From Zygnema cylindricum (lineage: Eukaryota; Streptophyta; Zygnematophyceae; Zygnematales; Zygnemataceae): DNA of 64,000 bases. This document shows, piece by piece, positions 47,965 to 60,189 of the stretch. The stretch lies in NCBI GenBank assembly GCA_037447655.1, contig JBBHKE010002876.1:58489-122488 (forward strand). Direction: 5' to 3'. Under the pieces are notes generated by a model that did not search any database, was not told the origin of the DNA, and worked only from the letters and a program-made list of their open reading frames with translations. Numbering within the stretch: the stretch's first letter is position 1; each line of letters opens with the position of its first letter. The position numbers and the translations under genes are program-made.

Positions 47965-48881
47965 TTGTGGAAATGAACGAGAAATGGAAAACTAGAAGGA
48001 CAATAAGGACTCGTCAAAGAGTCAAGAGCTACACTAGGGGTCACCCGAGTAACTCTAGGCGCTACACTGGGGCATAGTTCAAATGTATACAATTTGGCAT
48101 AGTAAAAATCAAGCATAGCCACTTACAAAGCTTTTCCACGTCTATTTTAATAAACAAGATCGGGACAAATATTTAAATAATCCAACGGTTTAAATTAGTG
48201 ATAGGAATTGGAGTCACATTTTTTGGGTAAACTCTAGTGAGTGATCGTTTTAAGATAATTTGTTCAAGTATGAATGTTGATCTAGTAACTACTTGCAACT
48301 ACTCATATTTTCTATCAATCATGTCGTAACTTTTATTTGATTTATGGTTTTGGCTTTAAGAAAACATGGAAGGACTGAGAATGTCGATTTCCAATTTTGG
48401 TTTGTGTCCAAGCGTTACGTTCGGCTGTTCGCATTCAGCTGGAGAAAACCATATCTCAAAACTTTGTCCATTCAAATTAGCAACGGTGGGTGAAAAAGAG
48501 GACCTTATTGTTTTCTCAACAAACTTTGTTATCTCAACAACCATTGTTATCTCAACAGAAAACATTTTTGCATCATGTTTTTTGGGAAAACCCACCCTCA
48601 TGCCATGTTAAGAAAAAGCCCAATAAATATCAACATACGTGTCGTTCGAAATCGTGGCTAAAAGTCGATAGTTTTATGGGATTTAACACTTTGATGGAGA
48701 TTGTTCGTCTTTCAATGGAGAGTGGAAATGGAGCACAAATGAACAATTTATGTTGGTATAATCAAAAAACTGTTGATAAATGTGCGGGAGCTTTTTTGAA
48801 CTCACGAAAGTGTATAGTTCTTCTAGATTGTCTTTTTAAATTATTGAAGTGTCGAAGGAGACCTTAAAGGTCATTCTCGGG
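47965..48881 (+). repeat. Segmental duplication, copy B, left part
   Basis: Matches copy A from intron 8 through the ELMO 3' UTR, with deletions. It is interrupted at about 48882 by the copia element; the remainder of the copy resumes at 56029. Confidence 0.87.
48412..48480 (+). pseudogene. Dead copy of the last ELMO exon
   Basis: Encodes LRSAVRIQLEKTISQNFVHS-like sequence aligned with the true last exon. The acceptor AG has become AA (GTCCAAGCG versus GTCCAGGCG), about 50 bp including the PAYRRLLSS end are missing, and a TAG follows early. The polyadenylation hexamer of copy A is also changed. It cannot supply a functional exon. Confidence 0.88.
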
Positions 48882-49795
48882 CTGAAATTGGGGGGGCTCC
48901 ATAGCCTCCCAGAATGGATAGCTCAACACAAGCCTCTAGAATAGCCTCAACCCACTTACGTTTCTCAAACAATAACTGCCACCCTAGCAAACAATGATAC
49001 TGACTGACCTTACCCCATTGAACTTGATCAAAGTCACCATACCTTACCCCATTGAACTTGATCAAAGTCACCATATAAATACAGATGCTCTCTTTAAGAG
49101 AGGAACTTCAAAATTACCTAAGTCTTAGACCCCTACTCACAACCCATATTTATTGAGCAATCTAACAATCAGAAGACTATGTCATACACTTGACAAATCG
49201 AAAAGTACAGTAGCCGCCATACGATATGTACGGCTTTTGTACGGCACCAATAAATCTATAGTACTTGCCACTACCGACGTCATGGTTTTGTCTCCTTCTT
49301 CGGCAACCCATGGGATGCTGCCACATGCCAATTTGTGGCTCTTTTGGCGTAAGCTGCCAAAAAAATCATTCCGGTCTGTCATCTCTTATACTTACCGTCC
49401 GAACCTTATCATTTTTTTATCGAAGTCCGTCCGATTATCGGCGCGCCGAATGTTCTGTGCGCCCGTAATATTTTACTTATACATGTGCTTTAGATTTATC
49501 TCGTTAAATGGTTTCATTCCCCGTGTGTGTATCGGATCTTCATCATCAAATGGATAGGGACTACGACTGGTATGGCTACTAGAGACTGTAGGGCAAGGAT
49601 AAAATCTTGGTTAATCCAACCACTTTTTGGTAAGTCTAACCTTTCTCTTTTCTCTTCCTCCCGGCTACCATAGTGGCACCCATGGTCTACCTCCCTCTTT
49701 GAGCTGCGCCCATGGTCTACCTCCCTCTTTGAGCTGCGGCTTTTCGAGTCTGATAATAAAAATTTGAGAACAAATAACAATCTTCCTTTTCAACA
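48882..49795 (-). repeat. 3' LTR of the copia element
   Basis: Pairs with 55035-56028: shared GGGGGCTC.ATAGCCTCCCAGAATG near the left, TCATCATCAAATGGATAGGG and GTCTGATAATAAAA near the right. On the minus strand it starts TGTTGAAAAGG directly after the polypurine tract. It contains a 33-bp tandem duplication (CCATGGTCTACCTCCCTCTT twice, near 49680-49737). Confidence 0.88.
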
Positions 49796-49808
49796 CTCCC
49801 CTTAATTT

Positions 49809-51600
49809 TTAGCCATTTTTTCCATCCACACCACACTGTTTTCTGTAAAAAATCAATTTTGGATAAGGGACAGATTTTGTCATCTTATTTGCAATCATCT
49901 GTCCATATGGTTTATACACAAGTTTAATTATTTTATCCTCCACTTTCTCCCTTGCAAAACTCAGTTTAATGTCCATATATTTTAACTTCAAATGATGATT
50001 TTGATTTGCTACAATTGCAAATTTTAACTTCAAATGATGATTTGGATTTGCTACAATTGCAATGGCAGCTTGATTATCACAAAACACACTTTACTCTCCA
50101 CAATTTATAAATACAAGCTTTTGAAGCAAGGATTTCACCCACATTGATTTTTTCACAGGAGCACAAGAAACCATTTACTCAGCCTCCATAGTAGACTGAG
50201 CTACGCAAGGATTTCACCCACATTGATTCCTTCACAACAGCACAAGAAGCCATGTACTTAACCTCCATAGTGGACTGAGCTACGACTTTTTATTGTTTAT
50301 TGCTCCAACAGTAAGCACCAAATGCTACGACTTTCTATTGTTTATTGCTCCAACAGTAAGCACCAAATCGAATCAGTAAAACATACGTAGAAGTGGATCT
50401 CCTCAACGGCACATCCCCATAATTGGCATCACTCGAAGTGGTGATGTCACTGTTGTTTCTACCTAAGTGTAACCGTAAATTCCTTGTTCCCACAAGATAT
50501 CTCATCACTCTTTTGGTTTCCTCCGAGTCTCTCTTTCTAGGATTGTTTAAGTTCCTCCAGAGCACTCTTACTGCAACTCCAATATCAGGACGAGTGCAGT
50601 TTATAAAATAAATGAGACTGCCTACAATCTGCCTATAACAAATGTGTTGCATGAACTTTTTTTATTCATCACTTGGTCTATCATCTAAAATCATGACTCC
50701 TCACTACGAATTTCTCTCATTTTTTTTTTAATTCCATTTGAGTGGTGCATGCATTAGCATTGTCCATTTCAAATTTTTGAAGCATATTTCATTTTGCTTC
50801 CTTCTGTGCTAGTCTAATTATTTCTTATGTCTGTCTCTTTCTATCTGGATTCCTAGAATCTATCTTGCCTCCCCTAAATATTTCACAGTCTTTAGTTTAT
50901 TAATCTTTTCAATTGGCTTACTTATAATTAGCAAATCATTAATATAAATTGCAATAAAAATCACACCTTCTTCATCTTCAAATAGATTGATAGAATGATC
51001 TAAAATTTTCCTGATATACCCCTGCTTCGTTAAGAACTCATCCAGCTTGACATTCTAATATCTGAGAGCCTGTTTCAGTTCATATAGGGACTTGATCAAT
51101 GTGCATACTTTTCTCTCATCCCCTCTCTCCACTAACCCCTCCGGTTGTTTCATAAAGATCTCTTATTTTAGTTTTTTTCACGAGTGAAATTTGTTTTATA
51201 TCCATCTGCTGAACTTCCATGTGTTCATCTCAAGCTACACTTAGAAGAATTATGACCGAGGGGAATCTGACTTAGGAGATTTATGATCGAGGGGAATTTG
51301 ACTACTAAGGCAAAGGTTTCGATTTACCTCTTTTTGTGTTTGGCCCTTGGCTACCAACCTAGCTTTATATCATTCAATAGATTTATGTGGGTTCAATTTT
51401 AGTTTAAATACCCACTTACACCTAATGGCTTTCCTATCGGGTGGACAGTCAACAAGTTCCAATGTCTTAGTTTGCATAAAAGATGTTGTTTTTTCATTAA
51501 TGGCAGTCGTCCATCTCTCACTCTGTACACAATTTATTGCCACAATTTATTGCCTCCAAATAAGTTTGAGGCTCATCAGCATGCGGCAACTTGGTGGGTT
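49809..51600 (-). pseudogene. Copia pol remnant: reverse transcriptase and RNase H
   Basis: Minus-strand pieces in order: DRKAIRCKWVFK and YKARLVAKG (RT start), YMKQPEGLVE, IKSLYELKQAL, YINDLLI in place of the usual Y-V-D-D box, RQIVGSLIYF..TRPDIG, KRVMRYLVGT, then RNase H pieces ANYG and FCDNQAAIAI. Multiple stops, frameshifts and short tandem duplications make it inactive. Confidence 0.88.
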
Positions 51601-52084
51601 TGCTATTTACTTGCTTTTCTTGGATCATTTTGCTGCTTTTTTTACCACCTTCATATTTTGTTGCTGGTATAGAAGGCATCATGGGATTCTTCTTTGGTTG
51701 CTCTGGTTGCTCTCAACTTCTCTATCCTCGGTAACAATTTCAGTTTCTTTTTCTCTTTCTTCAGTTGAAATAGATGAAGTCTCCTATCCCTCCTAGGTTT
51801 GTTCCCCTCCAGTTTCACATGCATTTTGTTGGATGATAAGGAATTTGAGATAGGAATTAAAAATTGAAATAGATGAAGTCTCCTATCCCTTCTGGGTTTC
51901 TTCCTTTTCAGTTTCACCTGCATTTTGTTGGATGATAAGGAATTTGAGATAGGAATTAAAAAATGTGCATTTACAGCTAGCTTCGAGAATGAGGTATCCT
52001 TCACAGCAGTAAAGGGAAGTCAAAGAATGTTTCGGATTTCTTTAAGAAATGAAAAGAAATGAGTTTTGTATTCTTATGTCAGTG

Positions 52085-53545
52085 AATTGAGAATATGACA
52101 TAAAAGATTGGGACATGTGCATTTGGATAGAATAAAATAAATAAAAATAAAGAAGTAGTGGAGGGAATTTTGTTTGAAGATGATGAAACCTTGGACGATT
52201 GTAGTGGGTGTGCACAAGAGAAACTTCATAGATTACCTTTGTTAAAAATAGGATCACATAAGTCTATTCATCAGCGGAAGCAGTCAGAATTTCAGACATC
52301 ATCACAATTTCCGAATCACAGATTGCAACGGAAGTCGATCAAATAGAGGATATATTTAATCAAAATTCTTACATCCTTTTTCCCTTCTTCACTCCTTCTT
52401 TTTATATATATCCCTATATCACACTCTCTTCTAAAATACTTCTCCCAAAATACAAGAAGACAAAACTACACTATTTCTGTCTCCTTACGTCACAATTTCC
52501 ACTTAGACTCCACTTATGCAAAATTTGACACTTAGACGTTGAATCAGACGTAAGCGCCTAACAAAGCATTTGTGCGCCAAACTTCTACGTGACCTGGACA
52601 TAAAACATCCACGGTCCTACACGCACTAAAATGAATTACCAATCGTACAGGACCACCTATCGTACAGGACCACCAAGCAGCTGTACAGAAACGGAATAAA
52701 GACCTGACGCGACAGCAAACCGAAACTGAACATAAAACCGTCACTTAATCAATAACTGTAACTGGACGTTAATTTACACATTGATATTCTAACAACCTTT
52801 ACCCAAAATTGCATCCTTTAAGGGAGAAAAACTTCTAGATTTAGTCCACACTAATATATTAGAACCAGTTCGAGTACCATCAACTAGAGGGAAGAGGTAT
52901 ATGCTAACCATCACGTATGATTGGTCTAGATACTCTAAAATTTATTTTCTTAAGTCCAAATCTGAGCCTCATGAGCACTTTAAAGTATATAAAGCATGGA
53001 GTGAAAAACTCAATGAGACCTCTATAAAAATGAAAAGAAGTGAAAATAGGGGGGAGTACACCTCTAACCAGTTTGAAAAATTCTTAAAGAAAGAGGGTAT
53101 CCAACATCAAAAAATTGTCCCTCATAATCCTGAACAGAATGGTGTAGCCCATAGACTGAATTGGACTTTAGAGGAAAGTGCTAGGTGCATGCTCAAAGAT
53201 GAGAGAATAGGAAAACAGTTTTGGGCAGAATCAATGAAATGTGTAAACACCTTAAAAATAGAGTCCTTACCTCAGCCATAAAGGGAGAAACACCATCTGA
53301 AAGATTAACTAGAAAGAAACGTGATATTTCACACCTAAAAGTGTTCGGAAGTCAAGTGTACAGTCTGAATACAAATAAAGCCAATTGGATGAATGCCAAA
53401 ATAAACTAAGGATGCTTAGTGGGTTATGATGAAAATGTATAAAGGTAAATAGTGTATGATTTAGAAAACAAAGATATCATTTTACTAAAACACCTAGTAG
53501 TGATGGATGAAAGGAAGTTAGTTGATCCTTTCATGTATACAAACT
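52085..53545 (+). pseudogene. Copia integrase segment in inverted orientation
   Basis: The plus strand encodes the HHCC zinc-binding region (RLGHVHLDR ... CSGCAQEKLHRLPL) and the DDE core (KRYMLTITYDWSRYSKIYFL, RSENRGEYTS, PHNPEQNGVAHRLN, WAESMKCVN), then the downstream KVFGSQVYSLN region. The surrounding gag and RT read on the other strand, so this block is an internal inversion or a piece of another element. It is split by the solo LTR at 52240-52794; without it the frame across the join is open. Later stops remain. Confidence 0.88.
52240..52794 (-). mobile_element. Solo LTR inserted in the integrase segment
   Basis: 555 bp with ends TGTTAAAAATAGG and ATTCTAACA, flanked by a perfect 5-bp target duplication ACCTT (52235-52239 and 52795-52799). 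The right end resembles CATTGCAATTCTAACA at 60758, the LTR of the second copia element, suggesting the same family. No internal coding region remains, as after LTR-LTR recombination. Confidence 0.92.
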
Positions 53546-54911
53546 ATAAAAACCAGAATCGAGGGTGATCTGAATTTGATATAGAAACTGTGGCAAAAAA
53601 ATTAGAGAGAAATATACAAAACATCTAACAAGGTCACTATGGATATTTTTCCATCCCAGTAGGATCTTAAGATCTACCGATCTCACTAAGCCAGTGGTGA
53701 CAATTCTCCTATCCCCATACTCTATCTTTACAAATAGAATCTTTCTCAAATTTGTAAACCATTTCCTTTCTCTACACATATGCATAGATGGTTCGAGTCA
53801 ATGATCCACCCATCCTCAGGTGTTTCTTTCATGCCTCCGATGGCACACTTTTGCCTTCTTAGAACTTTTGTCTCCATGTATTTTCTTTCCAATTTTTCAT
53901 CAAAGAGAAGCTCCGCAAACTCCTCATTGAGTGTCTCCTCCTTGTCTCCGCGCACTTGTGTTGCCACAAGTGTCTCCTTCTTCCCTCTTTGGCTCGATTT
54001 CACCTGTCCATCCTTCATTCGTAGCTTTGCCAATCTGGTGCAATTTGCCATGTAATGCCCGTTTTTTTTGCAAGACTGGCATACTCTCTTCGAGGGACCC
54101 TTTTTTGGTCCTTCATATTTTCCTCCTCTTCCCCCTCCACCGAAAGGCTTGTAAGTTTTGTTTCCATCTTGAATCGTCCAATTTGTCCCTGCAGCGAGTG
54201 CTTGAATAGTAGGATTTCCTCGACGCAGCTTCATAGTATTCTTGGTCCCTTGAATAGTAAGATTTCCTCGACGCGGCTCCATAGTATTCTCTTGGACCAA
54301 TATCATCCCCATAACTGAGTTCCAAATCCATCGGTTGTTAAGTAATTCATGAACCGAATTTACAATGTTTTCATACTCATTTGGAAGTTTCATGATAAGA
54401 CTATTGACTTTAAGTTTTCTATCTTTACCTTTGTTGCACTCTTGAGTTCAACAAATAGTCCAGCAAAATCATTACAAAAATCTAGCATGCTACCACCTTT
54501 ATAAACATAGGCTTGTAGTTTTTGGACTGTGAGTTGGTGTTCTTGGATAGTTCCACTCATATATTGACTCACTAAAGACTCCCAGACTTTTGCAGACTTA
54601 GTTAGATTGAGAAGGGGAAAAGCAGTTGTTTGGGTGAGATTCCTCTAAATGTCATGTTTGGCCACCTCATCTTTGTAGTGCCAAACCTCCTGGTTATTCT
54701 CCTCTGTTATTTGTACAGCTGGTATTATAGCTGGTATTATTGTTGCTCCAGTTGTAGCTTTCTCCTTCCCTTTCTCTTCATCTATGATGATGGTTTCTCC
54801 GTCATCCTTAGCTTCCTCTAAGGCTCTGGACACTTCTCTACCCAGTCTTGATGCTATTGGAAATCGACTCCTTTGAAATCTAGTGGAGCTCCAATGTTCG
54901 GTGCACAACAC
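53546..54911 (-). pseudogene. Copia gag and protease start remnant
   Basis: Minus-strand pieces: VWESLVSQYMSGTIQEHQLTV (copia gag helical region), MKLPNEYENIV, a CCHC zinc knuckle CQSCKKNGHYMANC with correct spacing, then WIIDSN where functional proteases have D-S-G. There are several stops. A 54-bp tandem duplication lies at about 54190-54290. Confidence 0.87.
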
Positions 54912-54919
54912 CTGACATA

Positions 54920-54930
54920 CTCCGATACCA
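54920..54930 (-). other. Primer binding site of the copia element
   Basis: Minus-strand TGGTATCGGAG resembles the TGGTATCAGAG complement of initiator tRNA-Met used by plant copia elements. It lies about 100 bp from the edge of LTR homology instead of 0-5 bp. Confidence 0.7.
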
Positions 54931-55034
54931 TCCCCCTAAGGTGCTTTTCAGTTAAGGCACTTCTCATCATAGTTTCCCAATAGATAAACCCTTTTCCCTC
55001 GAAAATTGGTAACTTAGAGGGTGGGCCCCTAACT

Positions 55035-56028
55035 ACAAATTCTGGGGGCTCTATAGCCTCCCAGAATGCACAGCTCTATATGAGCCTCTACGATAGCCTT
55101 AACCCACTTACGTTCTATATGAGCCTCTACGATAGCCTTAACCCACTTACGTTTCTCAAACAATAACTGTCACTTTGGCAGAAAATGATTTTGAACGACC
55201 TCACCCCAGTAAATAGAGGACCCTTTTGAGTGCGCTAAAAAAAATCACTGCAAATGCTCCACCAAAGAGTTAATTATGGCTGATTAAAGTCAGCATATAA
55301 ATATAGATGCTCTGTGAGAGAGAGGAACTTCAAAATTACCTAAGTCCTAAATCCCTACTCAAAACTCCTATCTACTGAGCAATGTACCAATCAAAAGACT
55401 GTATCGTACAGTGTATAAATCGAAAAGTACACTAGCCGCAATACAAAATGTACGGCCTTTGTGCAGCATCAATAAAATTATAGTACTTGTCACTAACGAC
55501 GCCATGGTTTTGTCTCCTCCTTCCCCAGAAACCTTTGGGATGTTGCCACGTTTCAATGTGTGGCTCTTTTGGCGTAAGATGCCAAAAAAACCATTCCGGT
55601 GTGTCGGTTCTCATGCGAATCGTCCGATCTTATCATTTCTTTATTGTCGTTCGTCCGATTATGCAGCGCGCCGAATGTTGTGTGCTCCCGTAATATTTTA
55701 GTTTTCCATGTGCCTTGGTTTCATTTATTCCGTTAAATGATTATCTTGCACGAGTATTGTTTATTACCTAATCATACCGCCTGTGTGTAACAGAACTTCA
55801 TCATCAAATGGATAGGGACTATAACCGGTACGGCTACTAGAGGCTTTGTAGGGCTAGGATCAAATCTTGGTCTATCCAACACTTTTTTGGTAAGTCCATC
55901 CTTTCTCTCTCCTCTTCTTCCTTGGCTACCAGAAGGGCAGCCATGGTTTACCTCTCTCTTTGAACTGCAACTTCTAAAGTCTGATAATAAAATTGGAGAT
56001 CAAATTACAATCTTTCTTTTCAATACGT
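55035..56028 (-). repeat. 5' LTR of the copia element
   Basis: Homologous to 48882-49795 along its length, ending CTTTTCAATA where the other ends CTTTTCAACA. It contains a tandem duplication near 55072-55150 (GAGCCTCTACGATAGCCTTA twice). Confidence 0.85.
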
Positions 56029-56978
56029 GATAATTTGGGGTTCTTAAAAAAGTACAATCGTAGAGCTCTACTTCTTACATAATGTAACTTTAGGGCCAAG
56101 TTCTTAAATTTTTTGCCTATTTTTAAGTGATACGCTTATGAATGTTGTTGTTTTTCTTACTTATAGACAAGTCAACAGTCACAGTAATACTTTATTACAT
56201 GATTTGCAACCAAAGTCGTCGACAATTGTGTACGTTTTTACACACATCTATCATTTTTTCTTCTCATTTTTAGGACCTTTGAGTGTGTAACAATGGCGAC
56301 ACTTATATAAAATAGAGCAAAATAGGCATTATACGTTGTACATAATAACTTAAAAAAAAGTAAGCAGAGTCGAGTGTACTTCGGACAAATAAAAATATTT
56401 TTGAATGAAAATTTTGGTTCTCTCGCTGCTCTTAAAATAATTTAAAATTTGGTTGTGCATTTGATTAGTTGTCGGGTTGCTTATGTTCGATGGAGTTTCG
56501 CATCAATCGCCAAGAACGACCGCGTTAAAACATATTGGTGTGTTTTTTTGTTTTTTATTTTGCATTTCCAATTGTTATGGAAATATAGTATCATCAAACT
56601 CTAAAACATTATTTTATGTAAGCCATAATTCTCTCACACAAGCATCAATTGGACAATGCGGTTTGTGTACACTCTCTATTTTGTTCTAGTCGTGTTTTTT
56701 TCAATTTTCTATCGTTTAGACTGCTTTTGCACAAAGTTGACGATATAGGGCAATACAAAAATAGAAACAAGGTGGTCTTATCAACACTTGCGAGTCCATA
56801 AACAATGAATGGAGATATAGTGTTGACATATCAAAAGCAAAAACAATAATTTCAAAATACCTCTCCCTCTTCACCTTTGCCTATTTATTTTTTTAGATCT
56901 TTTCTGCTATTTGTGTGGTGGTCCCCAAATACATCTTAATTTTTTATATTTTTTGGATGTAGGAATTTTGAAGGGTGA
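56029..56978 (+). repeat. Segmental duplication, copy B, right part, and following spacer
   Basis: From 56029 to about 56395 it continues copy B after the retrotransposon and matches about 43505-43880 of copy A (TAATGTAACTTT.GGGCCAAG, GTGTGTAACAATGGCG). From about 56450 it repeats the sequence that precedes copy B (TTTGATT.GTTGTCG.GTTGCTTAT versus 47921-47955). No gene is seen up to 56978. Confidence 0.8.
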
Positions 56979-58059
56979 TGTTGAAATTCTGTGGCCTCCA
57001 TTGGCCTCCATTGGCAGACAAAATATGCAACTTACTTTTAGCCTCTAGGATAAAGTATGCCCTTATGTGTTTGAGCAATAATATATGCCTCCCTGGAACG
57101 CAAGAATTATGACAGACCTCACCCTTGTGAGGGCCCAACTCCCCAGAGTCAGACGCAAAAAAATGGATAAGTTGCTCAGGTGAATCGATAAGTTTGCTCC
57201 CTTGAGCATTAAGTTATGGCATGTCAAAGATGACATATTTGTACTGAAACACTCTCAAAGAGAGATGGCCAAAAACATTGAAGTCCTAAACCCCTACTCA
57301 TAACCCGTTACTAGTGAGTACGTCTACCAATCAAAACACGGTATAGTACAGAATGTACACCCAATAGTACACCGACTGCCATACGAACGTACACCGACTG
57401 CACCCAATAGTACACCGACTGCCATACGAACGTACACCGACGACCATACGAACTGTACGGCTTTTGTACGACACTAATAAGGACATGGTGCCTTCCATAT
57501 CCGACGTCATGGCTTTGTCTCCTTCTTCACTGGCGTCCATTATGTTACAGCCACGCGTCACTTTGTGGTGCTTTTGGCGTAAGCCGCCAAAGGAGCCATT
57601 GCGGCGTATCAGCTCTCGCGTGAACCGTCAGATCCCAAAATTATATTGAATGATGTCTGTCCAATATAATATTTTTTCGAGCATTCCGTAAAGTACGTCC
57701 GTTCCATGTGTGCTCGTCTGAATATTTTCGTCTAATGGTTTATAGGCGGAAGTGACTCTTTATGACTGAATAAAGCCCTATATGTATATCCGATCTTCTA
57801 CAACTATTGGATATGGCGGACGACTAATATCACCGAAGGCGACTCGGTAAATCCAATATCAAATCCTGGCACATCACCATTTTTTTGCTAGCGGCTATGT
57901 CCTTAGCTGCCTTAGTCTATCTTTCTGACTGCACAAGGGCAACCATGGATTCGAGCATCCTTGTATTTTGTTTGTTTTAGCTCCATGGATTCTGTCTGTC
58001 TTAGCTCCTATCCACAAGACTTAGACATACAAGTAGAACCTAGAAATTACATTTCAACA
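56979..58059 (-). repeat. Third LTR of the same copia family
   Basis: Starts TGTTGAAATTCTGTGGCCTC and ends ACATTTCAACA. Internal matches to the other LTRs include CTAAACCCCTACTCA, GACGTCATGG.TTTGTCTCCTTCTTC, and a CCATGG-containing end. It carries a local tandem repeat of ACACCGACTGCCATACGAACG-like units (57358-57440). No matching 5-bp target duplication was found. Confidence 0.75.
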
Positions 58060-60189
58060 TATTTTGATTATTCAGTCGTATGAGCGTGCTCTCACTCCCT
58101 TTTCGTCCTATCTTCCCCTTCCTATCTAAAAAAAATGTTACTTAAACCCTTTAAGGACAAAGCTAATCGAAAAAAAAATATAAAAATGGATCGTATTGAA
58201 TTGAGATTCATTTTCTTTTGTGCGGTTTGATATTCGTATAATACTCAAGCATTGATAGGCCTCGAGTTTTATGAATCCTGTGTAAACTCTGCCCATTTTT
58301 TGTGTTTAATATGAAACAACTTTAACTCTTGGAAAACGGAAAAGCGTTGTTTTTTGTTGTTTTCTCATCCATCCCACGAGCTATCTTTCGTAACTTGACT
58401 TTTAACCTGTATTTTTTTTTTGAGTCATTGTAAGATTTTTTCTCATTTTGGTTTTTTTAGGTTCACTTTATCGTTTTTCTATATATCATATCATTTTAGT
58501 GGTTTCTTAAGGGTTTTTAAGCTTTGAGGCTTTTTTGAGCTTTTAGCTTTGAGGCTTACAATTTTGGCTTTCCATTTTTTTTTTTTGTAGCGGCTTTATA
58601 GGGTAATTAAAATGAAAATCATATTCAATTTCATGCCGTTCGAGTGTTTCGATTTTTGAATCGAGGCTCCATAATTAAATCGCTAAGTCGTCCGTACGAG
58701 ACCAGATTTCAATAAAGTTCCTCCTCAAAATGGAAAGTCGGGATTGGACGATTCCATTTCGGTAGGTACGCGTTTCAAAAAAAAAATGACGTTCACTGCA
58801 GGTTAGAAAACGCATTTTTACGAAATAGAAGCACAAAACGACAAAAATGACGAAAGGACAAGATATCTACGAAGTACGACTAAAACCACAATCTTACAAA
58901 AAAGGACGAAATGACAAATACAGTACGGCATTCCTATACGAGATCAGACAAATTAGGTGGTCCGTACGTCACAGATATTTCCGTACACATGACACAGTCT
59001 AAAAATGCAATCGAATCGGAGAAATGTGATTTGTAACGACTAACGAGAGAACCATATTACTTGTTCTGACGCGTGTCAGTTGCACCACGCGGGATTCGCC
59101 ACGTTCACAGCTAGAATCTCGCTACATAACGGAAAGGTTACAAATACACTAAACGACAAGATACGGTAACGTGGCCAGAGTCTACCCATCCCATGCCAGG
59201 CTGTCCTATCCCGAATTGGCGGCTCCGGATCCATCCAGAAAATGACAGCAAAGATGCCATTTGTCGTGTCAGGTCGTAGTGGGGTGTGACGGTGCACGCG
59301 ACAGACAATCTATTTCAAACAGTTCCCGAAGGTACAGCTACTTGACAAGTTGGTAGGTGTACGGAGACGGGGGCGGTTAGCTGCAAACATATATTCGGGT
59401 GCATCTGGTGTACAGCAATCGTTCTTTGCGAGCACGCGAAAGACCTGGAGGCGCCAAAAGTCCCTCCGAGGGCACACTGGGCGACATTGAAACTTTTGAA
59501 ACCGTCCGTTGGTACAACCGTGATTTCCTATACTCGTAAATTACGTCATTTAAAAAGTTACGCACGGTATGCGTACAGTACGATATTTTTAAATGTTGAG
59601 TTCAAATTTAGGGTTGAAGCGTGTTGTACATCGTATCGAATACTCTAAAATATCTGGCCTTGGATAATGATGATGCATCGTATCGAAGCGCCTCATGTTC
59701 TGTATTCCAAAGAATTCTGGCGCGATTCAAAACGACATATCGAAATAGTATATATATCGCAATGTCTTTATCCCTTGTTTACCTTTCCGTCCTTCTCCCC
59801 CTCCTCCCTCTCGTTAGCGAGGAGGAGGTTACAAAAATGAGGGGGAGGGGAAAGGAAAGAAAGAATGGGAGATGAGGGACAAGGAGAGGGAGAGGGAGAG
59901 GTAATAAATTAGCGACCATAAAGAAAATAAAGATTTGAAGAAAATAACAAGAAAACTTACAAAGTACATATAAAGGACAAATGAAAGCAAGAACAAAGTA
60001 ACAAAGTGAGACTGTCGAGAACTTTTGTTCAAACAATTATATAGAAAAAATTGTATTAACAAAGTGAGACGCTTGAGTTTATAGATGTACTCAAACGTGT
60101 AAAGCGCACTAAATAGGAGGTTTGGACTAAACTAGGTAGCATCTGCTAAGTGGGACTTAACTAGGTGTATCTGTAAGTGTAGGTAGTGA
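58060..60189. other. Gene-free spacer
   Basis: AT-rich, with a GCTTTGAGGCTT repeat near 58520-58560 and a purine microsatellite (about 59835-59900) of the GAGAGG class. Short ORFs have no recognisable content. Confidence 0.5.

Larger units (their letters stand above)
48882..56028 (-). mobile_element. Decayed Ty1/copia LTR retrotransposon (minus strand) with inverted integrase segment
   Basis: Order on the plus map: LTR (48882-49795), polypurine tract AGGGG on the minus strand just inside it (about 49796-49808), RNase H and RT (minus), integrase (plus, inverted), protease/gag (minus), primer binding site, LTR (about 55035-56028). Gag and pol carry many stops and shifts. It is inserted in copy B of the segmental duplication. 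No exact target duplication is readable because both LTR edges are worn. Confidence 0.87.

Noticed and set aside
59076-59297. 73-codon minus-strand ORF
   Set aside because: No family resemblance and no supporting context in a repeat-rich spacer.
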